In this document: piece by piece, positions 7,351-14,599 of the stretch
Numbering within the stretch: the stretch's first letter is position 1
Layout of the letters: each line of letters begins with the position of its first letter
Assembly: GCA_946482625.1 (NCBI GenBank)
Contig: CAMLSH010000029.1
Span: 1-15,963, forward strand
DNA length: 15,963 nucleotides
Source: an uncultured Opitutaceae bacterium
GTDB taxonomy: Bacteria > Verrucomicrobiota > Verrucomicrobiae > Opitutales > Opitutaceae
Reading direction: 5' to 3'
Notes under the pieces: model-generated
The model's input: the letters and a program-made list of their open reading frames with translations, nothing else
Database searches by the model: none
What the model was told of the DNA's origin: nothing
Translations under genes and position numbers: made by a program

Positions 7351-9378
7351 ATGAAAACCACCCAACGCATTTTTTCATGGTTGCTCGTCGTCTGCATGGG
7401 CGTGGCGACAGAAGCGCACGCCGAGCGTCAGATGGAGAAACTCGACCGCGGCGTCGTCGCGATCCACCAGCCGGATGGCAAGGTGTTCGTGAGCTGGCGT
7501 CTGCTGGCGACCGATCCTGATGGCGTGAGCTTCAACGTTTATCGCACGACAACCGCGCGCGAAAGCGAGCGCGTGGATTACGGTACGTTCGCCGCGCGGC
7601 CCGATGCCGGCGGTGGCACGGTGAAGGTGAACGCAGAGCCGCTCACCGGAGGCACATGGTTGATCGATGCGCGCGCCACGCTCGCGCGCACCACCGAGTA
7701 CAGCGTGCGACCGGTGATCGACGGACAGGAGCGGGAGGCCGACGGACGTTTCAAATTGCCCGCGGGGGCTCCGCCGCTGCCGTACCACTCGATCGTGTTG
7801 CAGACACCGACCGGGTACATCCCCAACGATGCATCCGTCGGCGATCTCGATGGCGACGGGCAGTATGAAATCGTCGTGCATCAGACTGGTGTGGGTAAGG
7901 ACAACTCCCACGGAGGCATGACGGACGCGCCTATCTTCCAGGCGTACAAACTCGACGGCACACTGCTGTGGACGATCAACCTCGGGAAAAATATCCGGGA
8001 GGGCGCGCATTACACGCAGTTCCTCGTGTATGACTTCGATGGAGACGGGCGCGCGGAGTTCGTGTGTAAGACCGCGGACGGCACAGTGGACGGCACGGGC
8101 CAGGTTATCGGCGATGCGAGCGCTGTTTGGGTGACGCAGGAAGATCCGAATCAATCGGCGCCGGCTCCGGAGCAGAGAAACCAGGAGAACAGGGGTCGCG
8201 CGGGGTTCATTTTGAAAGGACCGGAGTTTCTCACCGTGTTCGAAGGGCGGACGGGCGCGGCGCTCGCAACGGAGAAGTACGTGCCGGCGCGTCATCCGGA
8301 GACGGATAATCCAACGCGTGAGCAGATGGCAGCCGTGTGGGGCGACGGCAATGGGAACCGGATGGATCGGTTTCTCGCAGGTGTCGCGTATCTGGACGGC
8401 GAACGCCCGAGCATCGTTATGTGCCGCGGTTATTACACTCGCGCGGTGCTCGCGGCGTGGGACTGGCGCGACGGAAAGCTGACGCAGCGTTGGGTATTCG
8501 ACAGCGATGCGTCGGATGAGAATAAGCGTTATGCAGGCCAAGGAAACCACCAGCTGAGCGTGGCCGACGTCGACGACGACGGTCGCGATGAGATCGTGTA
8601 CGGCGCGGCGGTGATCGATGACGACGGCAAAGGCCTTTACTCCACCGGCTGGGGTCACGGCGACGCGCTGCACGTGAGCGATCACCTCCCCGAGAATCCC
8701 GGGCTTGAGGTATTCAGCATCCAAGAACGCTTTGCCGGCGAAGGAATGAATTTGCGCGATGCGAAAACGGGAAAACCTCTGATGCTCGTTCCGTCGACCA
8801 AGGCCGCGACCCAAGGCGGCGACAAGGGCGAAGGCCCGGGGCGTGGCGTGGCGTTCAACATCGATCCGCGGTTTCCGGGCTCCGAAATGTGGGCGGCGGG
8901 CGCCGGCATGGACGGGATCTACAATGCGCAGGGAAAGAAGTTCGTGGAGAAACGTCCGCGTGGGTTTTCGTGCAACTTCGCCGTGTGGTGGGATGGCGAT
9001 CTTCTGCGCGAGTTGCTCGATCAGAATTTCATCACGAAGTGGAACTGGGAGACGGAACAGCTGGATATTTTGCTGACCGCTCATGCGTGCTCCTCCGGAA
9101 ACGGCACGAAGGCGACTCCGGCGTTGAGTGCAGATGTGTGGGGCGACTGGCGTGAGGAAGTGATCTGGCGCACACGCGACAACAAGGAGCTACGCATCTA
9201 CACGAGCACGATCCCGACGGCGCACCGGCTGGCGTCGTTGATGCACGATCCGCAGTACCGCGTGGCGATCGCGTGGCAAAACGTGGCGTATAACCAGCCG
9301 CCGCATCCGAGTTTCTATCTCGATGAGAAAGCCCCGCTGCCGAAACGATCAGTGATTAAGATCGTGGAGGGGAAGTGA
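7351..9378 (+). CDS. Family PL11 rhamnogalacturonan lyase (YesW/YesX-like)
   Basis: A 675-residue exported lyase. A signal peptide spans residues 1-24 (ending E-A-H-A). It is followed at once by the family's N-terminal block: M-E-K-L-D-R-G-V-V-A-I at 28-38, then V-F-V-S-W-R-L-L at 45-52 and F-N-V-Y-R. An eight-bladed propeller follows, with calcium-loop motifs such as D-L-D-G-D-G at 165-170, D-F-D-G-D-G at 228-233 and D-V-D-D-D-G at 406-411. G-N-H-Q-L-S-V-A-D-V (398-407), W-W-D-G-D-L-L-R-E-L-L-D at 546-557 and Y-N-Q-P-P-H-P-S-F-Y-L near the C-terminus are characteristic of PL11. Family members cleave the rhamnose-galacturonate backbone of rhamnogalacturonan I by beta-elimination; endo versus exo action cannot be told from this. 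It is the last gene of the cluster, 19 nt after the GH2 stop, and is followed by a hairpin with a T-run. Confidence 0.93.
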   Translation: MKTTQRIFSWLLVVCMGVATEAHAERQMEKLDRGVVAIHQPDGKVFVSWRLLATDPDGVSFNVYRTTTARESERVDYGTFAARPDAGGGTVKVNAEPLTGGTWLIDARATLARTTEYSVRPVIDGQEREADGRFKLPAGAPPLPYHSIVLQTPTGYIPNDASVGDLDGDGQYEIVVHQTGVGKDNSHGGMTDAPIFQAYKLDGTLLWTINLGKNIREGAHYTQFLVYDFDGDGRAEFVCKTADGTVDGTGQVIGDASAVWVTQEDPNQSAPAPEQRNQENRGRAGFILKGPEFLTVFEGRTGAALATEKYVPARHPETDNPTREQMAAVWGDGNGNRMDRFLAGVAYLDGERPSIVMCRGYYTRAVLAAWDWRDGKLTQRWVFDSDASDENKRYAGQGNHQLSVADVDDDGRDEIVYGAAVIDDDGKGLYSTGWGHGDALHVSDHLPENPGLEVFSIQERFAGEGMNLRDAKTGKPLMLVPSTKAATQGGDKGEGPGRGVAFNIDPRFPGSEMWAAGAGMDGIYNAQGKKFVEKRPRGFSCNFAVWWDGDLLRELLDQNFITKWNWETEQLDILLTAHACSSGNGTKATPALSADVWGDWREEVIWRTRDNKELRIYTSTIPTAHRLASLMHDPQYRVAIAWQNVAYNQPPHPSFYLDEKAPLPKRSVIKIVEGK

Positions 9379-9467
9379 ACAGCGGCGGAGGGTGATGTTT
9401 TGAAGAACGGAGAAGAGTCACGCTCCAAGGCGCATGAAGCTTGACGCCGTGCTTGAGCCGCAGGCGA

Positions 9468-9496
9468 GAGGCGCGGCCTCCGCGGGCCTCGTTTTT
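9468..9496 (+). terminator. Predicted intrinsic terminator after the PL11 gene
   Basis: GAGG (9468-9471) pairs with CCTC (9487-9490), and CGCGG (9472-9476) pairs with CCGCG (9480-9484) around a CCT loop, with a 2-nt bulge; GTTTTT follows at 9491-9496. It lies about 90 nt after the lyase stop. An outer pair TTGAGC (9453-9458) with GCTCAA (9502-9507) could enclose it. The genes on both sides converge here. The T-run favours + strand termination. The rest of the 149-nt gap shows nothing else clear. Confidence 0.55.
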
Positions 9497-9527
9497 GCTA
9501 CGCTCAAACGCGGCTACGTTCGGATCT

Positions 9528-11867
9528 CTATTTTCGGGTGGCGCGCTCGAGGTTTTCGCGGGCTTCGGCGAAGTTTGGGTTGAGGCGCAGCGCCTGACGA
9601 AAATACATGCGGGCGTCGTCCATCTGGCCGAGCTGGGCGTGGGCGATGCCGAGGTTGTTGGAGAGCTCGGCTGAATCCGGCGAGAGCAGTAGCAGTTGTC
9701 GATAGTGCGGGATGGCCTCCTCGGGTCGGCCGGTTTGCAGCAACGTGAGGGCGAGGCGGTCGCGAGCCTCCGTGTAGTGGGGAAACTCCGACACGAGCGC
9801 TCGATAGTTCGCGAGAGCGTCACCGGGCCGGCTGGCGAGGACAAGGGCGCCGGCGAGATTCAGGCGGAGGGCGGGGTCTCGCAGGCCGAGGCGGAGCGCG
9901 GCTTCGAAATGCGGAATGGCCTCGGCGGCACGAGACTGGCCGAGCAGCGCGGTCGCGAGATTGGCGCGGGCTTCGGGAATGTCGGGACCGGCGACGGCGG
10001 CTTGCTCGAAATGAGCAAACGCTTCCTGCGTGCGACCGAGGAGGGCGAGGGCGCGACCGAGATTGAGCAGGGCGCGGGGGTGGCCGGGAGATTTTTCCAA
10101 GACGACTTGGTACTGGGCGATGGATTCCTCGGGGCGACCGAGGGCGACTAGGGCGTTGCCGAGATTGTTGCGGGCGTCGATCGCGTCGGGATCGGCGGCG
10201 AGAACTTCGCGAAAGTGTGCGGCGGCTTCTTGCGGGCGTCGGGCGGCGAGCAAGGCGTTGCCGAGATTGTAGCGGGCGTCGGCCGAAACGAGTTTGAGTT
10301 CCAAGGCGCGAGAGAGGTGGGTGATCGCGCCCTCGATGTCGTTTTGCTCCAGCAATACTTTGCCGAGGTTGTAGTGGGCGTCGTGGAGACGCGGGTCGAT
10401 CGCGATGACGCGGCGGAAGATCGCGATGGCTTCGGGGATTTGCCCGAGCGCGGCGAGGCAGTTGGCGATGCCGGTGCGGGCGCCAAGGTCGTCGGGGGCG
10501 ATGGCGGCGGCTTTCTCGAATTGCTCGCGCGCACGGGCATAGTCGTGTCGCTTCGAATACAGGCCGCCGAGGTTGTTGAGGGCGCGGATGTTGAGCGGTG
10601 CGTGGAGGTGGTTGCGTTCCCAGAGAATGAAGGGGTCACGGTAGTCGCGGTTGCGAAAGGAGGTGGTCACGCCGGCGGCCAAGGCGAGCGCGAGCGAAAC
10701 GGCGATGCCGGTGCGCGGCGAAATCCGGTGCAGCAGAAGGACGACGCCGAGCGCGAGCGGGGCGAGCGCGAGGTACATGCGGTGCTCGGCCATGGTTTGT
10801 GTGGTGACCGGGACGAAGCTCGAGGTGGGTGCGAGCACGGCGAAAAAAACGGCACCGAGAAATCCGGCGGCGGGGCGTTTCCAGAGAGCGACGAGCGTGG
10901 CGAGTCCGAGGACGAGGAGGAGCAGGAAGTGGCCGGCGACTTCAGGGAAGCCGCTGACGACGCTGGAGCCGTAGTCGAGAACGAGCGGGTGCGGCCAAAA
11001 TGTGAGACGTAGATAATGCGTGAGCGCGTGGCATTGGGTGAGAAAGTAACTCCAGGCGTTGACAGTGTCGTTGACGCCGACGGTGCCGCCACGGTTGCCG
11101 GTGGACACGATACAAAGGGCGAGCAGCAACCAGGTGGCGGCGAGCGCGAGGTGGAGTTTTTTGCGTGCGCGCCAGGCTGCGGCAAAGGAGCCGGCGACGA
11201 AGGTGCGGTCGAAGAGAAAAACGATCAACGGAGCGGAGACCATGACCTCCTTCGAGCCCATGCCCGCGAGGCAGGCGGCGAAGACGGCGAGTTGCCAGCG
11301 GCCGACAGAGGCAGGCGAGTCGATGGAGCGGACGAAGCAGTAAAGTGTGAGAAGGTAGAAGAGGCCGACGAGGGATTCGGCGCGCTGAACGATGTACGTG
11401 ACCGACTCGGTCTGAAGCGGGTGAAGTGCCCAGAGAGCGGATACCGCGAGTGCAAACAGATCGGCGTGAACGGTGACGGCGGGTAGTTTTTCGCGAAGCG
11501 AAGGGAGCAGGAGCGTGCGTCGGGTCAGGCCGAAGAGCGTGAGCGCGGCGAGGACGTGGATGAGGAGGTTGGTGACGTGGTAGCCGAAGACGTCTTTGCC
11601 GCTGAGGGTCCAGTTCAGCGCGAGGGTGGCGTTGAGCAACGGGCGACCGCTGACAGTGACGCCGCTATCCCCGGGGGGGAAGAAGGCGGTTTTCCAGTTC
11701 CGCAGCGTTGGGTTTTCGATGATCGAGGAGTCGTCGTCGAAGAGGAAGGGGACGCGGAAAGAGTTCGCGTAGGCGGCGAGGAGCGTGAGGCCGAGAGCGA
11801 ATGCGGCGACCACGGGCCAGGGGAGGCGGTGGGCTGTCGGCGAGTAGGGCGGCGGCTCGGGGGGCAT
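9528..11867 (-). CDS. TMTC-like multi-pass membrane protein with ten C-terminal TPRs
   Basis: A 779-residue protein. The N-terminal half (about 15-420) has about ten hydrophobic segments. It carries F-L-F-D-D-D near residues 41-46 in the first periplasmic loop, S-G-R-P-L-L-N, and H-P-L-Q-T-E-S-V-T-Y-I-V-Q-R-A-E-S-L. This layout matches the TMTC/GT-C fold proteins, where an acidic loop motif precedes an H-P-x-x-T-E block. The C-terminal 354 residues contain ten tandem TPRs of exactly 34 residues each (bases 9573-10592) and a final half unit. Eukaryotic TMTCs are O-mannosyltransferases; the function of bacterial relatives is mostly unknown, so glycosyl transfer to envelope proteins is only a possibility. 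ATG 11867 is preferred to an upstream in-frame TTG at 11897. No Shine-Dalgarno is clear. It stands alone, converging with the pectin cluster. Confidence 0.82.
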   Translation of the reverse strand: MPPEPPPYSPTAHRLPWPVVAAFALGLTLLAAYANSFRVPFLFDDDSSIIENPTLRNWKTAFFPPGDSGVTVSGRPLLNATLALNWTLSGKDVFGYHVTNLLIHVLAALTLFGLTRRTLLLPSLREKLPAVTVHADLFALAVSALWALHPLQTESVTYIVQRAESLVGLFYLLTLYCFVRSIDSPASVGRWQLAVFAACLAGMGSKEVMVSAPLIVFLFDRTFVAGSFAAAWRARKKLHLALAATWLLLALCIVSTGNRGGTVGVNDTVNAWSYFLTQCHALTHYLRLTFWPHPLVLDYGSSVVSGFPEVAGHFLLLLVLGLATLVALWKRPAAGFLGAVFFAVLAPTSSFVPVTTQTMAEHRMYLALAPLALGVVLLLHRISPRTGIAVSLALALAAGVTTSFRNRDYRDPFILWERNHLHAPLNIRALNNLGGLYSKRHDYARAREQFEKAAAIAPDDLGARTGIANCLAALGQIPEAIAIFRRVIAIDPRLHDAHYNLGKVLLEQNDIEGAITHLSRALELKLVSADARYNLGNALLAARRPQEAAAHFREVLAADPDAIDARNNLGNALVALGRPEESIAQYQVVLEKSPGHPRALLNLGRALALLGRTQEAFAHFEQAAVAGPDIPEARANLATALLGQSRAAEAIPHFEAALRLGLRDPALRLNLAGALVLASRPGDALANYRALVSEFPHYTEARDRLALTLLQTGRPEEAIPHYRQLLLLSPDSAELSNNLGIAHAQLGQMDDARMYFRQALRLNPNFAEARENLERATRK

Positions 11868-11900
11868 GTTGCGAGGGCGGGGCTGGGCTAAAAACAAATA

Positions 11901-11936
11901 GGTCCTGTAGGCCTTATGGGACCTATAGGACCTATG
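11901..11936. repeat. Four tandem 9-bp units, consensus GGNCCTATR
   Basis: Units are GGTCCTGTA (11901-11909), GGCCTTATG (11910-11918), GGACCTATA (11919-11927) and GGACCTATG (11928-11936). The unit is partly self-complementary, so TAGGTCC at 11899-11905 also pairs with GGACCTA at 11928-11934. The block sits 33 nt upstream of the membrane-TPR gene start. It could be a protein-binding array or a dispersed small repeat; nothing here decides. Confidence 0.7.
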
Positions 11937-12005
11937 GGGGAAACCGGAAGCGATAAGCGGGCGGGGGCGTCAGTTGAACGGTGGGTGGCGCGCGGGCGGT
12001 GGTGT

Positions 12006-12025
12006 GCGCGACGAAGGCGTCGCGC
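12006..12025. repeat. Perfect 8-bp palindrome with 4-nt loop, REP-like
   Basis: GCGCGACG (12006-12013) is followed by AAGG and then CGTCGCGC (12018-12025). It lies 18 nt beyond the mlaD-like stop. The stem is strong enough to stabilise or end the transcript, but no T-run follows on the - strand, so it is not a classic intrinsic terminator. A repetitive extragenic palindrome is an alternative. Confidence 0.55.
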
Positions 12026-12042
12026 CTCCAACGGCGGAGTGT

Positions 12043-13038
12043 TTAGAAGAGCGCGCCAGCGGCGACGCCGACGGCGGTGATCGGGCCCTGATCGCCAAGG
12101 CCATCCATGGCGCGGTCGACTTTGCGGAGCGTACCTTGGACGTCCTTCACGAGGTTATCGTTGGTGATGAGCTGACCGAAGGTGCTCTTCGGGTCGTTCA
12201 GTTTATCGGAGACCTCGCGTATGTTTTTCACGGTGACGCGGAGATTCTCGGCGGAAGCCTGATCGTAGAGGAGAACGCCGAGCGTGCCCTGACCGCTTTT
12301 CACCTGGGTGATGATGCCTTGGGTTTCGGTCATGAAAGCGCGGGTGTCGGTGGCGGCGCCTTTGATTTCGGTGACGGCGGACAGGAGCTGGTTGTAAGCG
12401 GTTTCGTCGTAGATGAGTTTGCCGAGGGTGCCTTCGCCGGAGCGGATCTTGCCGGAGACCTCTTCAAGGTTGGTCATCGTGTTCGTGATCTTGACGCTGT
12501 TTTCGGCGACGAGGGTATCGAGTTTCTGGAGGAGACCGCCCTTGCCGTCTTCGCCTGGCCCGAGGGAGCCGCTGATCTGGCCGAGGGTGCCTTTGATCTC
12601 CTGACCGAGGCTGCCGAGATCGTTGATGATCTGGTTGAGGTCGGCGGCGTCCTTGGTCTTGAGATTACCGCCGGGGGAGACGGTGCCGGCTTCGGGTTTG
12701 CCGAGGTCGAGCGAGATGTAGTTCGAGCCGAGGAGGCCGGCCATCGCGATGGTGGCGGTGGCGTCTTTGGCGATCTGTACGTCGCTGGAGATGCGCAGGA
12801 TCGCTTCGGCGCGGCCGCCGGCGAGACGGGTTTTTTCCACGGTGCCGATTTGGACGCCGGCCATGCGGACGTCGTTGCCGGCCTTGAGTTCTTTGAGAGA
12901 GGAGAACGATGCCACGACGGTGTAGCCCTCCTTGGTCGAGAAGCGGCCGTTGTGCAGCGCTTCGAAGGTGACCCAGATGAGGGCCAGCCCGATGATGAAG
13001 AAGAGGCCCACTCGGGCCGTCATTTGGTTTTGGTTCAT
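12043..13038 (-). CDS. mlaD: MlaD-like MCE-domain lipid transport protein
   Basis: A 331-residue protein. One N-terminal membrane helix (about 9-26) is followed by an MCE domain (about 38-115) with the signature G-N-D-V-R-M-A-G-V-Q-I-G-T-V at 54-67. MCE proteins form hexameric rings that pass lipids through the periplasm, working with an MlaE permease and MlaF ATPase. The long C-terminal part is helical and carries three related blocks: S-G-E-G-T-L-G-K-L-I-Y-D (200-211), S-G-Q-G-T-L-G-V-L-L-Y-D (248-259) and D-P-K-S-T-F-G-Q-L-I-T-N (282-293). The last 14 residues are hydrophobic and glycine-rich, ending in Phe. Much longer than E. coli MlaD, so substrate may differ. Its ATG overlaps the mlaF stop by 4 nt (ATGA), yet it has its own strong Shine-Dalgarno. 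Confidence 0.9.
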   Translation of the reverse strand: MNQNQMTARVGLFFIIGLALIWVTFEALHNGRFSTKEGYTVVASFSSLKELKAGNDVRMAGVQIGTVEKTRLAGGRAEAILRISSDVQIAKDATATIAMAGLLGSNYISLDLGKPEAGTVSPGGNLKTKDAADLNQIINDLGSLGQEIKGTLGQISGSLGPGEDGKGGLLQKLDTLVAENSVKITNTMTNLEEVSGKIRSGEGTLGKLIYDETAYNQLLSAVTEIKGAATDTRAFMTETQGIITQVKSGQGTLGVLLYDQASAENLRVTVKNIREVSDKLNDPKSTFGQLITNDNLVKDVQGTLRKVDRAMDGLGDQGPITAVGVAAGALF

Positions 13039-13847
13039 GATGCCTCCAATTGCTGGTAGCGCGGTTTTTTAAGATCGATGGTCGGATTCAAAAAGTCTTT
13101 CACGGCGGGGTCTTCCACCTGGCGGAGTTCGGCGGGGGTGCAGAGGGCGCAGAGTTTGCCCTTCATGAGCAGCGCGACGCGGTCGGAGATGGTGAGCGCG
13201 AGGTCGCGGTCGTGAGAGACGACGATGGTGGTGACGTTGAACTCGTGCTTCAGGGTCGCGATGATCTCGGTGATCGTGGCGGACATGACCGGGTCGAGTT
13301 CGGAGGTGGGTTCGTCGTAGAGGAGTAGTTGCGGCTCCATGACGAGGGCGCGGGCGATGGCCACGCGTTTTTTCATGCCGCCGGAGAGCTCGGAGGGGAA
13401 TTTCTTCACGGCGTTCTCAAGGGAGAGGATTTTCAGCGCGCGCATGACGCGGTCACGGATCTCCTGCTTCGGGCAGAGCCGGTGCTCGTGCAGATAAAGC
13501 GCGAGGTTGTCGTAGACCGAGATGGAGTTGAAGAGAGCGCCGGCTTGGAAAACGAGGGCGAGGGCAAAGCGGTCGCGCGTGTCGGGCTCGGCGGGGTCGA
13601 GGCCGTTGATGCGGACGGAGCCGCGGGTGGGCTGGTCGAGGCCGGCGATCTGGCGGAGCAGCACGCTTTTCCCGGAGCCGCTCGGTCCCATGATCGTGAA
13701 GATCTCGCCGGGTTTGATCGTGAGGCTGATGTCCTTGAGCACCTGCTGGGAGCCGAAGTTCTTGAACAGGTTGACGACCTCCACGCCAACGGGGGGGCGG
13801 GCTGTACCCGCGCAACTGCTACGTTCTTGGATGATGGCTTTTTTCAT
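13035..13847 (-). CDS. mlaF: MlaF-like ABC transporter ATPase
   Basis: A 270-residue cytoplasmic ATPase powering the MCE-type lipid transporter. All nucleotide-binding motifs are intact: Walker A G-P-S-G-S-G-K-S at 54-61, Q-loop Gln101 (V-F-Q-A-G-A-L-F), signature L-S-G-G-M-K-K at 154-160, Walker B L-L-L-Y-D-E-P at 174-180 with catalytic Glu179, and H-loop His212 (V-S-H-D). F-Q-x-G-A-L-F and L-S-G-G-M are typical of the MlaF branch. The D-loop region reads T-S-E-L-D-P where T-S-G-L-D-P is common. ATG 13847 overlaps the mlaE stop by one base (TGATG), and starting further upstream would only read through mlaE out of frame. The first 21 residues look unlike a family core and include a G-rich palindrome in the DNA. 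Confidence 0.93.
   Translation of the reverse strand: MKKAIIQERSSCAGTARPPVGVEVVNLFKNFGSQQVLKDISLTIKPGEIFTIMGPSGSGKSVLLRQIAGLDQPTRGSVRINGLDPAEPDTRDRFALALVFQAGALFNSISVYDNLALYLHEHRLCPKQEIRDRVMRALKILSLENAVKKFPSELSGGMKKRVAIARALVMEPQLLLYDEPTSELDPVMSATITEIIATLKHEFNVTTIVVSHDRDLALTISDRVALLMKGKLCALCTPAELRQVEDPAVKDFLNPTIDLKKPRYQQLEAS
13043..13047 (-). promoter_or_regulatory. Ribosome binding site of the mlaD-like gene
   Basis: The - strand reads GGAGG four bases before the ATG at 13038, inside the end of mlaF. It is the only gene in the window with a clear Shine-Dalgarno; it should allow strong initiation of mlaD in addition to coupling through the ATGA overlap. Confidence 0.7.
13797..13811. repeat. 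Short G-rich palindrome inside the 5' end of mlaF
   Basis: GCGGG (13797-13801), a CTGTA spacer and CCCGC (13807-13811) lie in codons for about residues 13-17 of the ATPase, next to a run of seven Gs (13791-13797). The reading frame stays open. It may be a trace of a small inserted repeat or chance in GC-rich DNA. Confidence 0.35.
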
Positions 13848-14599
13848 CAGGCGAGGGCTTTGGTGATGAAGTAATCGAGGACGAGAATCGCCACGAGGGA
13901 GAAGACGACGGAGCGAGTAACGGCGTGGCCGATCTCGCGCGGGCCGCCGGAGGTGCGGAGGCCGGTGTTGCAGGCGATCAGGATGATCACGAAGCCGAAG
14001 ATCTCGGCCTTGATGAGGCCGTCCATGACTTTGCTGATGGTGAGATACGCACGGAGGCTTTGGAAATATTGCGAAGGCTCCACGCCGATGACGCCGACGT
14101 AGTTGCATATGACGGCGCCGCCGATCCAGCCGATGACGACGCCGATCATGGTGAGCAGCGGCATGTAGAGCAGCACCGCGATGAGGCGGGGAAGAACGAG
14201 GAAGCGTTCCGGAGGGATGTTCATGGTCACGAGCGCATCCACTTCTTGATACACCTTCATCGAGGCGAGCTCGGCGGTGATGGCGGAGCCGACGCGGCCG
14301 GCGAGCAGGATGGCGACCATGACGGGGCCGAGTTCGCGCACGAGGGATTCACCGACGAGCGTGCCGATGAGTTGTTTCGCACCGAAATCCTTGAGCGTGA
14401 GGCCGGCCTGGAGCGCGAGCACTGCGCCGATGAAGAAGCTCAGGATGGTGACGATGCCCAGCGAGGCGTAGCCGCCGAGGAAGGCCTGCTCGACGACGCG
14501 CTTGAGAATGCGCGGTGCGCTGGGCAGCGAGGCGAACGCGCGCCCGGTGAGGAGCAGCGCGCTGCCGAAGGCATCGAGCAGGGTGTTGATTTGCTTCAT
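13847..14599 (-). CDS. mlaE: MlaE-like ABC transporter permease
   Basis: A 250-residue inner-membrane permease of the MlaE family, about the usual length. After an amphipathic N-terminal helix, hydrophobic segments lie near 44-66, 90-110, 136-170, 196-212 and 228-246. The conserved family block is present: V-R-E-L-G-P-V-M-V-A-I-L-L-A-G-R at 87-102, followed by G-S-A-I-T-A-E-L and Q-E-V-D-A-L at 118-123 (E-Q-I-D-A-L in many relatives). It would dimerise, bind MlaF at the cytoplasmic face and carry an MlaD hexamer. The start ATG overlaps the stop of the upstream repeat protein by 4 nt (ATGA at 14596-14599), and the stop overlaps the mlaF start (TGATG). No separate Shine-Dalgarno is visible, so expression is probably by translational coupling. 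Confidence 0.93.
   Translation of the reverse strand: MKQINTLLDAFGSALLLTGRAFASLPSAPRILKRVVEQAFLGGYASLGIVTILSFFIGAVLALQAGLTLKDFGAKQLIGTLVGESLVRELGPVMVAILLAGRVGSAITAELASMKVYQEVDALVTMNIPPERFLVLPRLIAVLLYMPLLTMIGVVIGWIGGAVICNYVGVIGVEPSQYFQSLRAYLTISKVMDGLIKAEIFGFVIILIACNTGLRTSGGPREIGHAVTRSVVFSLVAILVLDYFITKALA

Noticed and set aside
7375..9084. Long open frame (569 codons) on the - strand opposite the PL11 gene
   Set aside because: Antisense shadow of a strongly conserved lyase; low-complexity product, no motif.
9573..10592. The 102-bp periodic DNA repeat as a CRISPR or satellite array
   Set aside because: The period is 34 codons and the translation gives clear TPRs; DNA units are diverged and coding.
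11868..11897. Upstream TTG start for the membrane-TPR gene
   Set aside because: Adds ten residues with no Shine-Dalgarno; ATG 11867 is the simpler choice.
11974..13059. Open frame of 361 codons on the + strand opposite mlaD
   Set aside because: The product is Asp/Gly/Glu/Val-rich with a regular composition typical of an antisense frame; mlaD on the other strand has MCE motifs and a ribosome site.
13791..13797. Run of seven Gs as a possible frameshift or sequencing error in mlaF
   Set aside because: The frame is intact and matches the conserved ATPase right after the run.
13848..14108. Upstream extension of the MlaF frame by 87 codons
   Set aside because: It runs out of frame inside mlaE and gives an Arg/His-rich sequence with no ABC similarity; TGATG at 13845-13849 marks the real start.
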